NCBI RefSeq assembly: GCF_000321225.1
Contig: NW_004450583.1
Coordinates: 1,911,800 to 1,975,799, forward strand
From: Odobenus rosmarus divergens
Taxonomy: Eukaryota > Chordata > Mammalia > Carnivora > Odobenidae
Length of the DNA: 64,000 nucleotides
Reading direction: 5' to 3'
Below, piece by piece: positions 11,783-21,796 of the stretch (position 1 is the stretch's first letter; each line of letters opens with the position of its first letter). Both the position numbers and the translations under genes were made by a program. Under the pieces are notes generated by a model. That model was not told where the DNA came from. It did no database searches and saw nothing but the letters and a program-made list of their open reading frames with translations.

Positions 11783-12090
11783 AAAATTTTACTGTATACC
11801 AAATCAGTAACAACTTTAAAAAATAGCACATTTTATATTTATAAATCAAGTTTCATCAGTTTTAAATTCCTTTAGGGGCATTTTAATGTATGATTTTTAA
11901 AGATAGTGTGTGTCTTTTAAAGAAGATAATTGCTTCAGGCTGTACTCTAGTATTTTAGAGTACACATGATCAAGTGAAACCACAAGGAAAATCCAGCATA
12001 TTTAAAACCATTTTCACTATATGAACCTAGGCATTGTTTCTATAAGACACACAGAAAGTAAAGTTTTCATTTTACTGATATATCCTTTGT

Positions 12091-12307
12091 GGGTTTTTTT
12101 GTTTTGTTTTGTTTTTTTAGATTTATTTATTTATTTATTTTAGAGCATACAGGGGGAAGGGCAGAGGGAGAGGGAGAGAATCTCAAGCAGACTCCTCAAC
12201 TGAGCACAGAGCGCAGGAGGGGCTCAATCCCACATCCCTGAGATGGCTACCAGAGCTGAAATTAAGAGTTGAACACTTAACCAACTGAGCCACCTGCGTG
12301 CTCCTGT
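12091..12307 (-). repeat. Can-SINE, antisense, older variant
   Basis: Carries AATTAAGAGTTGAACACTTAACC in place of the younger head text. Flanked by TGATATATCCTTTGT at 12076-12090 and TGATACATCCTTTGT at 12308-12322, a 15-bp target duplication with one mismatch. Confidence 0.88.
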
Positions 12308-12477
12308 TGATACATCCTTTGTATTCTAAAGATTGCATAATAAATTAGAAACACATAACCAAATTACGTGTTTGCATAATTAAAACCGGCAGGATAGTTT
12401 GTGTCTTTCTAGTTATTAGTACCTGTCACTTGAAATTTTCCCAATTTCTTCCCAAATTGTTAAAATATAGAATACTT

Positions 12478-12651
12478 ATTTTTTTTTAAGATTTTATTTA
12501 TTTGTCAGCACAAGCAGGGGGAGCTGCAGGCAGAGGGAGAACCAGGTTCCCCACTGAGTAAGAAACCTGATATGGGCTCGATCTCAGGACCCCGGGATCA
12601 TGACCTAAGCCAAAGGCAAACGCTTAACCGGCTGAGCCACCCAAGCGTCCC
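12478..12651 (-). repeat. Can-SINE, antisense
   Basis: Poly(T) and AAGATTTTATTTATTTG at one end, GCTGAGCCACCCAAGCGTCCC at the other. It abuts a second, shorter SINE directly. Confidence 0.9.
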
Positions 12652-12757
12652 TAAGATTTTATTTTTAAGTAATCACTACACCCAATGTGGGGCTCAAACC
12701 TACAGCCCTGAGATCAATAGTCACATGCTCCACTGACAGAACCAGCCAGACACCCCT
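12652..12757 (-). repeat. Short Can-SINE-type element, antisense
   Basis: About 105 bp. Plus strand begins TAAGATTTTATTTTTAAGTAATC and ends CCAGCCAGACACCCC. It is the complement of a tRNA-like head followed by the TGTAGAGATTACTT-type tail, and lacks the CT-rich body of the standard form. Confidence 0.8.
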
Positions 12758-13164
12758 AGAAGTACTTTTAGATATCAACAACAATCAGTTGCATCAACCT
12801 ACAACATTTTTTTAGAGGTTGTTATGCTCTTGTTGAAATGTTTTTATTAAGTTAAACTTGGTATTAAGTAAGTTTATATGAGGAACTCCTGTTGAGTTGA
12901 ATTCTACTCTGATTAACTGTAATCACTGTTGTTATTTTGGTTTTTGGTTTATGTTATTTTATTACACTGTTGATTCCCTAAAAGGTAATTCCACCTTGAG
13001 CAAAACCTTTATAAGACTTTACAATTGTTTTCAAATACTCAAAATTATTTCATATTAACCCAAAGATTTCAAAAGTTAAGAGTGGGTTTGACTATTAATT
13101 ATAGATGACTATCCTAATGATTTAATTTCAGGCCTAGGGCAACACTAGCAGAGAGAGGAGTTGA

Positions 13165-13285
13165 TGGGGATGGCAGTACTAGCTTACATTTACTGAGCAG
13201 TTTGTATTTGCCAAGCATTATTATAAGTGCATTACATGTATTAATTCCAGGTAATCTTAACAAGGCTATGGAGTAAGAACTAATA
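13165..13285 (-). repeat. MIR SINE fragment, antisense
   Basis: Reads CATTTACTGAGCAGTTTG, CCAAGCATTATTATAAGTGC and ATTACATGTATTAATTCC, the order of an antisense MIR 3' half. Confidence 0.6.
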
Positions 13286-13781
13286 TTCTCTTCATTCTCT
13301 TCCAGAGCCAGCATTCTTAACTGCTATGCTTTCTGGGTTTTATATCAAATTCTGTTGCAGAATAGCTGTCTGAAATTTATTTAACTTTGAAGCCTTTATT
13401 GTTTCTGAAGAATTATACTAGATCTTTCAGATCATTCCTAATTCTACCATTTTAAGAATTCTGTCATCCTGATTTACAAAACATTATATGTTTAATGTTT
13501 CTAATTAGATTCTGTTTGTAATCTCTTGGTCTCAAAGTATAAAGGTTAAGTCATTTTCTGAAGTCATACTGTTAATGGGTGATGGAGCTGGATATATAAT
13601 CAGATGTTCTTTTGGACTTCTTGGTCTTGTTAGTTGCCTCAGTATTTCTTACCTTTTATTTAGTGTGTATATGCATACATGGGTTAATAGTTGAATTTAA
13701 TTGTTTTTTAAAATTTTCTATTCATATCTATTTGTGTGATGTGCTTCAAACAGTTGAGAAGTAATATTGTTTTCATTTTCT

Positions 13782-13993
13782 TTTTTTTTTTTTAAGATTT
13801 TATTTACCTATTTGAGAGAGTGAGCAAGAGAGAAAGAGAGAGAGTGCATTAGCAGGGAGAGGAGCAGAGGGCGAGGGAGAAGCAGACTCCCAGCTGAACA
13901 GGGAGCCCAATGCGGGGCTCGGTCCTGGAACTCCGGGATCATGACCCAAGCCTAAGGCAGATGCCCAACCGACTGAGCCACCCAAGCACCCCT
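13782..13993 (-). repeat. Can-SINE, full length, antisense
   Basis: Poly(T), AAGATTTTATTTACC, a GAGA-rich body, then GACTGAGCCACCCAAGCACCCC. Flanks TTGTTTTCATTTTC and TTGTTGTCATTTTC form an imperfect target duplication. Confidence 0.92.
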
Positions 13994-14429
13994 TGTTGTC
14001 ATTTTCTTGAGTCTTTTCCCTTTGGATATCAAGTATTACATGCTCATTGTATAAAATTTAGGAATTTTAGAAATATTTAAGGTAGAGAGTGAAAGAGTTC
14101 ACTGGAGGAGTAACTATTATTAGTTGGACATTTTACTTATTTATAAGATATATGTATAGGCTACATGTACTATTTTTTAGGACATTTTGCTCCTTTAAAA
14201 GTTTTTTCAACTTTAATTTTGAAATAATTAGATTCACAGGAAGTTGTGTAGATAGTACAGAGAGATCCCACTTACCCTTCACTCAAGTTATCTCACTAGT
14301 TATATCTTACATAGTTATAGTACAGTATCAAGACCAGGAAATTGACATTGGTTCAAAATGTGTGTATAGTTGTGTGTCATTTTATCATGAGTAGATTTGT
14401 TTAACCATTGTACCAATCAAGATACAGAG

Positions 14430-14540
14430 GGGTGCCTGGCTGGCTCAGTTGGAAGAGCATGTACCTCTTGATCTCCAGGTTGTGAATTCGAGTCCCACGT
14501 CTAGTGTAGAGATTACTTAAATAAATTTAAAAACTTAAAA
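14430..14540 (+). repeat. Short Can-SINE-type element inside L1
   Basis: GGGGTGCCTGGCTGGCTCAG head, then the TGTAGAGATTACTTAAATAAA tail, about 110 bp. Same short class as the elements at 12652, 30737 and 33524. Confidence 0.85.
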
Positions 14541-15267
14541 AGCCTAAAATTTTTTTTAAAACATATAAAATTATTCCATCACTATAAAGATCTCCCTTGG
14601 GTTAACCTCCACACCCCTGATACACACTCTTTCTAACTTCTGGCAACCTCTAATCTGTTTTCTACCTACATAATTTTATCATTTGAGGATATTATAAAGG
14701 GAATCATACTGTATGTGACAATTTGAGATTGACTTTTCTCACTTAGCACAACGCCCTTGAGTCCCATCGATTGTGTGTATCCATGGTTTATTAATTTTTA
14801 TTGCTGAGTATTCCATGGTATGGATGTGCCACAGTTTCACAGTTTAACTGTTTACATATTGTGAGATATTTTATTTTTATACACATTTCAGCTATGACAA
14901 GTAATGAAGCTAGGGACATTTGTATACAGGTTTTGTGTGAACCTTAGTTTTCATTTCTCTGGGATAAACGCCCAGGAGTAGGAGTACAGTTGCTAGGCTG
15001 TATGGTAAGTGTATGCTCAGTTTTTAAAGAAATTGCCAAACTATCATCCAGCATGGCTGTACAATTTTACTTTCCCCCAGCAGTGTGTAAGAGGTCCAGT
15101 TTCTCTGCATCCTTGATAGCATTCCATATTGGCCCAGTTTATTTTAGCAGTTCAATAGGTGTGTAGTGATACCTCACCATGGTCTTAATTTGCATTTCCC
15201 TAGCAGCTAATGATGCTGAACATCTTTTCATGTACTTCTTTGCCATTCATATATCCTGTTTATTTTT

Positions 15268-15461
15268 TTAAAAGATTTTATTTATTTGTCAGATACACTG
15301 GTGTGTGAGTGCACACAAGCAGGGGAAGTGACAGACAGGGAGAGGGAGAAGCAGGCTCCCCAATGAGCAGGGAGCCCAACGCAGGAGTCGATCCCAGGAC
15401 CCTGCGATCATGACCTGAGCCGAAGGCAGACTCTTAACCAACTGAGCCACCCAGGCGTCCC
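15268..15461 (-). repeat. Can-SINE inside L1, antisense
   Basis: AAAGATTTTATTTATTTGTC to GAGCCACCCAGGCGTCCC. The L1 sequence CATATATCCT appears on both sides, giving the target duplication. Confidence 0.92.
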
Positions 15462-15664
15462 TCATATATCCTCTTTGATGACAAGCCTATTTATGTCTTT
15501 TGTCCATTTTTTCATTGGATTTTTGGTTTTTTTACTGTTGAATTTTGGGAATTCTTTATATGTTCTAGATATGGGTCCTTTCTCAGGTGTGTGGTTTGTC
15601 CAGGGAGTAATAGGGAAAAGTATGTCTACTCCATCTTCCCACAAGCAGAAGTCTACATATGCTG

Positions 15665-15794
15665 TTTTGTTTTGTTTTTTTAAAGATTTTATTTACTTAT
15701 TTGACAGAGACACAGTGAGAGAGGGAACACAAGCCGGGGGAGTGGGAGAGGGAGAAGCAGGCTCCCTGCTTACAACTGAGCCACCCAGGCACCC
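15665..15794 (-). repeat. Internally deleted Can-SINE, antisense
   Basis: Only about 130 bp. The body jumps from CAGGCTCCCTGCTT straight to ACAACTGAGCCACCCAGG, so roughly 65 bp of the head-proximal part is absent. Flanked by a perfect 12-bp repeat CTACATATGCTG at 15653-15664 and 15795-15806. Confidence 0.9.
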
Positions 15795-15846
15795 CTACAT
15801 ATGCTGGTTTTAAAAATGTATTTGTCAGTAAGAGTGTAATCACTAC

Positions 15847-15955
15847 CATTTTTTCATCTCCTGTAGTATTTCCTTCATCTCTTGCATCATTTTTCATCAT
15901 CATTTCATTATCATTTTCATCTCTTGCATCATCATTTTTATCATCATTTTTTAGA
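15847..15955. repeat. Imperfect (ATC/TTC)n tandem tract
   Basis: A pyrimidine-rich tract built from CATC, TTC and ATCATC units. CATCTCTTGCATCAT occurs twice, about 38 bp apart. Confidence 0.75.
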
Positions 15956-16095
15956 AGCTGTTTCCTTCATTCAGTCTGTTAAATACTTTTATGCTAGCTT
16001 CAGTCCTCACAATCTGTTTTACACATTTCTGACAATTATTCTCTGTAAAGCACACGCATTATGTGATCCTCTTGTTCAAGAATCTCTAGTGTCTA

Positions 16096-16289
16096 GGGGC
16101 GCCTGGGTGGCTTAGTCGTTGGGCGTCTGCCTTCAGCTCAGGTTATGATCCCAGGGTCCTGGGATCGAGCCCCGCATCGGGCTCCCTGCTCAGCCAGGAA
16201 GCCTGCTTCTCCCTCTCCCACTCCCCCTGCTTGTGTTCCCTCTCTTGCTGTCTCTCTCTCTCTGTTAAATAAATAAAATCTTAAAAAAA
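16096..16289 (+). repeat. Can-SINE, full length, young type
   Basis: GGGGCGCCTGGGTGGCTTAG head, TTGCTGTCTCTCTCTCTCTG body end, AAATAAATAAAATC tail. Close to what I take as the arctoid consensus. Confidence 0.93.
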
Positions 16290-16353
16290 CTAATCATGTC
16301 TATAGAATATTCTGAACTTGACAATTAAAGGTTTCCATGATCTAGCCCCAATT

Positions 16354-16565
16354 TATATATATATATATTTTTTAACATTTTATTTATTTATTTGACAGAG
16401 AGAGCGAGTGCACTTACAAACGGGAGTGGCAGGCAAAGGGAGAGGGAGAAGCAGGCTCCCCACAGAGCAGGGGAAGCCCGATGTGGGACTCAATCCCAGG
16501 ACTCCGAGATTATGCATGACCTGAGCCGAAGGCAGTCGCTTAACCAACTGAGCCACCCAGGCGCC
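16354..16565 (-). repeat. Can-SINE, antisense
   Basis: Begins in a TA-rich stretch, then ACATTTTATTTATTTATTTG, and ends GAGCCACCCAGGCGCCC. Flanked by CCCCAATTT on both sides. Confidence 0.92.
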
Positions 16566-16694
16566 CCCAATTTCTGTTTTCAACTTTCTTGTTTTCAGTA
16601 CTCCCTTATGCCCTGTGAACACTAATGGTTCTCCATTGTTTTTTGTCTTCATACCCTTGTTCATGCAGTTTTCCTCTACTAGTGTACTTTTATT

Positions 16695-17070
16695 TCTCCA
16701 TCTCTATCCACAGTTCCATCTCTCCTTAAAGGCTCAGCTCAGATGTCACTTCCAAGAACTCTTCTGATCTTACCAACTGGAAATAACTTCTCTTTTACAA
16801 CTCCCTTAACTTTCCAATTTTTTAAATGTTTCATTAAGTAAACTGCTTTGTTATGTTTCATGGATTAAGCGAGCTAATAATGTATATAAAGAACTAGCAG
16901 CTGTAATTGATTTTACCTTTTTTTAAAAAATGACTTTCTTTAATATCCCTTTCTAGATTAAAATCATTGAGGGCAGGCTCTGTTTCAGATTCATCTAGGT
17001 AAGTGCCACTTGCCTAGTGCAATACCCTTCACATGGTATGTGCACAATAAATATTTAATAGGTGAGCAAA
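16695..17070 (+). repeat. L2 LINE 3'-end fragment
   Basis: AAAGGCTCAGCTCAGATGTCAC, then GAGGGCAGGCTCTGTTTC and ATGTGCACAATAAATATT, the order of a mammalian L2 3' end. Confidence 0.65.
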
Positions 17071-17354
17071 CATAACATGAGGGCATTTTAATACTGTCTT
17101 TATCCCCAGTGCCTTATTACTTGACATCTGCATATAGCAGACAGTAAATGTTTGAGACTGAACAGTGTAAAATTTGTGATTCAAAAAGCTTCCATCAAAA
17201 AAAAAAAGCTTTCATCATTAGGCAGTCTCATTTATGTAATCTTTATGTACTGTAACTGAAAACCTTTGATAAATTCCTCTGCTGATAACTAGAAAATATT
17301 TAATATTTATGAGATTCAATCCCCACAGAAGTACAAGAGCCTTCAGCTTATGTG

Positions 17355-17595
17355 TGTTGGTGTGGTGTAGTGAGTAAGAACATGGACTTTGAAATGAGAT
17401 TGCCTGGGTTGAAAACTTGTCTGTAGTAGTTACTAGTACACATTTATCTTGGCAAGTTATTTAATCCATCTGCTTCAGCTATCGCATCTGTAAAGTGAGG
17501 AAGATAATAATACCTACTTTATATGGTTGTGAGAATTATTTGAGCATACAAGTAAAACACTTTGAACACTTCCTGGCACTTAGTAAAGTCTTAAG
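17355..17595 (+). repeat. MIR SINE
   Basis: Nearly full MIR order: AACATGGACTTTGAAATGAG, TGCCTGGGTT, CTTGGCAAGTTATTTAATCC, ATCTGTAAAGTGAGGAAG, TTGTGAGAATTATTTGAG and TCCTGGCACTTAGTAAAG. Confidence 0.78.
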
Positions 17596-18232
17596 ACGTT
17601 AGCTAATCTAATTATTGCCTCTTGTTACTTCCTGAAAATGCACTGAACACAGGTCAGAATTTAGAGTGTGTGATTTAGGATATAGATACAGAGATTACTT
17701 AAAAATAAAGTCTTAAAAAAAAAAAAAGATAAAACAGGTCCAGTCAGGCAGAGTCCCCAAAGCAACTAGGCAAAGATCAAGCAGGAATTATTATTGCTAT
17801 TATTATTATTGTTACTATTAAATGAAATCACATGTGAAATAACCCTGGACGGTATCTGACCTGTAATAGATATTCATAAATGTTAGTTTCCTTCTATTAG
17901 CTTGCTCTTTCCCCCCTCATTTTACAGATTAGGTATTTAGATGCCACAAAGTTTAGTCACCTAAAGTGTTAATATTAATGAAATTAAGCTCCAAGAATTT
18001 TGACAACCAATTCGCTGCTTTTCACCATATCATGCTGCTTTTCCTTAAAGCTAAAGGACGGGTTGAAAATAAAGCTATTAAATCCTACCAGGGACTTATA
18101 GATTTAAAAAATATTTATTATAGTTTTTTTAAACATTCTTACTATATTTTGAAGACTTATTTCCTTATAATTATCAGAAATATATAAATTGTGGATAAAT
18201 TTGGTCAGTTATTTAAAAATAATAAAAATTTT

Positions 18233-18432
18233 CAGGGCACCTGGATGGCTCAGTGGTTAAGCATCTGACTCTCGGTTTTGGGGCAGGTCATGATCTCATG
18301 GGTCATGAGATCAAGCCCTGGGGGCTCCCTGCTCAGTGAGGAGTCTGCTTAAAGATTCTCTCCCTCTGCCGCTCCCCTGCTCGCTCTTTCCCGCACTCTC
18401 TCTCAAATAAATGTCTTTAAAAAAAATAAAAT
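18233..18432 (+). repeat. Can-SINE, older variant
   Basis: AGGGCACCTGGATGGCTCAG head; ATGATCTCATGGGTCATGAG body of the older class; tail CAAATAAATGTC. Flanked by AATAATAAAAATT on both sides. Confidence 0.9.
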
Positions 18433-18968
18433 AATAAAAATTCTCTGTTTTCTGGGTATTAGGTTTTGGTATTATAAACAGACTCTAAAGAATTATTTTT
18501 AGTGTAAAATAAATGCAGTTTTTCTTAATACATACCAGCAGTCAACCCTAGAGTGTGATACTTCTTTACCAGCAGTTCTATGTATATGTTTAACTGTTTT
18601 ATTCAGTTGTATCATTTAGATTATAACATAGGAGAGACAGCTACTCAACACAAAATCAACATATAATGGATAAAATAAGATGTGTGTGAAGGGACTTGAA
18701 AGATTAAATGTTAGCCAAGCCAGAAATAGAAGAACAAGCAGAATTAGATTGGATGCTAATATAGTGCTTCAGAATCACTTGGGGAGCTTTTAAAAAATGC
18801 AGATGTCAAGCTTCTGTCCCCTCAGAGATTCTGATCTAATTGTTCTGGGGTGGGGCATGGGCAGTAGAACAGGCATGTTTTTAAACTTCAGATTATTCTA
18901 ATGTATAGCCAGGTTGAAAACCGTTGTATATATCAATTCCTTGGAGCATAGGCAAAGGAGGAGTCAAA

Positions 18969-19137
18969 GGCTTTTTTTAAGATTATTTATTTGTCAGAGA
19001 GAGAAAGAGAAAGAGTACAAGCAGGGGGAACAGCAGGCAGAGGGCGAAGCAGGTTCCCCACTGAGAGGGAGCCCTTGATCCCAGGACCCTGAGATCAAGA
19101 GTCACATGCTCTTCCACCTGAGCCAGCCAGGGACCCT
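18969..19137 (-). repeat. Can-SINE, antisense, diverged
   Basis: AAGATTATTTATTTGTCAG to CCTGAGCCAGCCAGGGACCC. A short internal loss is visible around GGGAGCCCTTGATC. Confidence 0.87.
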
Positions 19138-19449
19138 AACTTTTTTAGTGTCTTTTGAGATAATCATGTGGTTTCCCTGTTTTAGCTTATTAATATGGTG
19201 AATTATTTCAATTTTCAAGTGTTAAACTAACTTTGCATTCCTGGGATAAATACCACTTGGTTATGATGTATTAATTCTTTTTTAAATATTGTTGGATTTG
19301 ATTATCTAAGATTTGTTTAAAAATTTTGCATCTATGTTCTTAAAGGGCTATCAGGCTATAGTTTTATTTTCTTCTTGTGCTGTCTTTGCCTGGTTTTGGT
19401 ATTAGGGTAATACTGGCCTTATGGAATGAATTCAGAAATATTCTTTCCT

Positions 19450-19670
19450 TGGGGCACATGGGTGACTCAGTCAGTTAAAAATCTGACTCTTGATTTCAGC
19501 TCAGGTCATGATCTCAGGATGGTAAGATCGTTTCCCATGTTAGGATTCTCTCTCTCCCTCTCCCCCCTTCCCCTCCCTCAAAGAAAGGAAGGAAGGAAGG
19601 AAGGAAAAAAAGGAAAGAGAAGAAAAGAAAAAAGGAAAGAAAGAGGGAAAGATTGGTTCTCTCCTTTTCT
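19450..19670 (+). repeat. Can-SINE with (GGAA)n purine tail
   Basis: GGGGCACATGGGTGACTCAG head and ATGATCTCAGGATGG body, ending in a long purine tract of GGAA and AAAAGG units (19582-19660) instead of an AAATAAA tail. Confidence 0.82.
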
Positions 19671-20187
19671 GGAAGAAAGGAAAAAATGATATTTCTTGTA
19701 TTTCATTTTGAATAATTCCTATTGTTTTGTCTTCAAGTTTATTATTCTTATCTTTTTACAGATAAGAATCAGCTGTTAATCCCATCCAGCATATTTTTCA
19801 TTGCATATATTGTAATTTCATCTTTAGAAGTTAGAATTGAATGTTCTTTGTGTCCATGTCTAATTTTTTGAACATATGTAATAGAGTTCTTATAACTTAG
19901 TTAATTTCCTTGTCTGCTAATTCTATTATTTGTATTAGTTTTGGGTCAATTTTGGCTGATTGGTTTTCTATTCATTATAGGTGAATTTTCCTACTTTACA
20001 TGTCTGGTAATCTTTGATTGGATCCCAGATATTATGGATTTTATCTGGTGCTGAATACTTTTGTATTCCTAGTAATATTCTTGAGCTTTGTTGTGGGAAG
20101 TAGTTAAATTACTGGAAAACAATTTGATCCTTTTGGATCTTGCTTTTAAGATTTGTTTGGCTGGACCAGAGACATGTTCATTCTAGG

Positions 20188-20390
20188 GCAGGGTTTCTCA
20201 ATATCAGCACTATAACATTTGGATCAGTTAATTCTTTGTTGTGAAGGGCTATGCTGTGCTTTGTAAAATGTCTAACAGCAACCTTTAGGTGACCCCCCCC
20301 AGTTGTGACAACCAATAATGTCTCCAGAAATTGCCAAATGTGGGGAGGGGTGGCAAATTGCCCCCAATTGAATAACTACTGCTTTAGGAT
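20188..20390 (-). mobile_element. MER5A-like hAT DNA transposon, antisense
   Basis: CAGGGTTTCTCAATATCAGC at one end and TTGCCCCCAATTGAATAAC at the other, with CCCAGTTGTGACAACCAA and TGTCTCCAGAAATTGCC inside. It interrupts the L1 text. Confidence 0.8.
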
Positions 20391-20649
20391 TCATTTTGTC
20401 TCACTGCTATGACAGGATCTTCCTGTGTGCTTTACCCAATGCCCCATGGATTGTGAGATTTTTTTTTTTTTTTCCAGTCTGGCTGTTTGGGGTAGGCACT
20501 TTTATTGGTCTTCTGTATATACTGGATGTTGTTGCCCCCTAATCTTTCTGGGTGGTTCTTTTTTCTGTCCTGTTTTGTTTCCTCATGTATATGTGATGAT
20601 CAGTATTCAGCTGCATATTCAAGGGAGAGCCTGCAGATCTCTGGGGTTC

Positions 20650-20981
20650 TGTTTTAGTCTTTTTTAGTTACTATAACAAAGTTACTATAGACTGAGTGGC
20701 TTAAACAAAACACTTATTTCTCACAGTTCTGGAGCCTGAGGAGTCCAAGATCAAAGCCCAGAAGATTTGGTGTCTGGTGAAGGCCTGCCTCCTGCTTCAT
20801 AGTCATCTTCTAGCCCTGTCTTTAAATGGTGGAAGGGGTGATAAAACTCTCTGGGATATCTCATATAAAGGAACTAATCCCATTTATGGGGGTTCTGCCT
20901 CATGACCCAATCACCTCCTAATTGTGGGCTAGGATATCAACATATGAATTTTGGGGAGACACAAACATTCAGTCCATAACA
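20650..20981. mobile_element. LTR-like interspersed repeat inside L1
   Basis: Starts TGTTTTAGTC and ends CATAACA, with GTTC on both sides, as for a solo LTR. The interior has CTCACAGTTCTGGAGCCTGAG and ACATTCAGTCCATAAC. I know this text as a common mammalian repeat but cannot name the family with certainty. Confidence 0.55.
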
Positions 20982-21146
20982 AGTTCTCTCTCTGCATCTT
21001 TCTCCTCTCCAGTATTCTGTTTCATGAACACTTAGCCACCTGGATCTCCCCAGAATCTCAGCTCCATCTCCTCAACTCAGCAAGTCTGCCAGGCCTCACC
21101 CATTTTGTGTCCTGTGCCACACATCACTTGGAAACTCTCAAGGCAG

Positions 21147-21380
21147 GGGCACCTGGGTGGCTCAGTCGTTAGGCACCTGCCTTCGGCTCGGGTCCTGATC
21201 CCAGGATCCTGGAATGGAGCCCCACATCGGGCTCCCTGCTCAGTGGGAAGCCTGCTTCTCCCTCTCCCACTCCCCCTGCTTGTGTTCCTACTCTCTGTGT
21301 TTCTCTCTGTCAAATAAATAAAAAAATATTTTATATATCTATATCTATATCTATATCTATATATATATAAGAAAAGAAAG
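21147..21380 (+). repeat. Can-SINE with (TATATC)n tail microsatellite
   Basis: GGGGCACCTGGGTGGCTCAG head; the tail runs into TATATCTATATC repeats at about 21330-21368. Flanked by AAACTCTCAAGGCAG (21132-21146) and AAACCCTCAAGGCAG (21381-21395). Confidence 0.92.
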
Positions 21381-21626
21381 AAACCCTCAAGGCAGTAAGC
21401 TGGGGCAGTAGGGCTCACTTTGTTTCCCATCTTTCAGGGATCTTTTTTGTCCGATGCCCAATGTCTTGAGGCTGGTTTTTCTCCCCCCATATATTTTGTC
21501 TATTATTTGGTTGTTTGAGGTGGGTGGGTAAATTTGGTCCCTCTTACTATATCTTGGTCAGAAACAGAGTCTCTTTAACTGATAATTTATTCATATTAAT
21601 TATTGATTAAAGTTTAAAGTGTTCTG

Positions 21627-21796
21627 GGGCGCCTGGGTGGCTCAGTCGGTTAAGCGTCTGGCTCTTGATTTTGGCTCAGGTCATGATCTCAGGGTCATGA
21701 GATAGAGTCCTGCATCAGGCTCTGCGCTGGGCGTGGAACTTGCTTGGGATTCTTTCCCTCTCCTTCTGCACCTCCCCCTCAAAAAAAAAAAAAAGC
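21627..21796 (+). repeat. Can-SINE, older variant
   Basis: GGGGCGCCTGGGTGGCTCAG head, TCAGGGTCATGAG body, and a pure A tail in place of AAATAAA. Flanks AAGTTTAAAGTG and AAGCTGAAAGTG form an imperfect duplication. Confidence 0.9.

Larger units (their letters stand above)
14185..15650 (-). mobile_element. Old L1 LINE 3' part (ORF2 end and 3' UTR), antisense
   Basis: Minus-strand translation at 15462-15644 gives HTPEKGPISRTYKEF..KNPMKKWTKDINR, recognisable as an L1 ORF2 C-terminal region. Plus-strand text GCATTTCCCTAGCAGCTAATG and TTGCTGAGTATTCCATGG is typical of antisense L1M. It is split by SINEs at 14430 and 15268. Non-functional and diverged. Confidence 0.85.
19138..21570 (-). mobile_element. 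Old L1 LINE, antisense, with several later insertions
   Basis: At 19140-19440 the plus strand reads GCATTCCTGGGATAAATACC and TTTTGGTATTAGGGTAATAC, antisense L1 reverse-transcriptase text. From 19680 onward it matches remembered antisense L1M text (CCCAGATATTATGGATTTTA, CCAGTCTGGCTGTTTGGGG). It ends near CTATATCTTGGTCAGAAACAG, resembling the L1M 5' end. Pieces are separated by SINEs at 19450 and 21147, a MER5A at 20188 and an LTR-like unit at 20650. The exact L1 subfamily is uncertain. Confidence 0.65.

Noticed and set aside
11930..11970. Short palindrome TACTCTAGTATTTTAGAGTA
   Set aside because: Too short and AT-rich to distinguish from chance in 64 kb.
15462..15644. A 60-residue minus-strand frame as a gene
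   Set aside because: It is L1 ORF2 remnant sequence inside an interrupted old LINE.
10458..16664. Many open frames containing [12 protein letters not shown] or GGSVVRHLPSAQV-like text
   Set aside because: These are translations of Can-SINE bodies in either strand, not genes; the same text recurs at many SINE positions.
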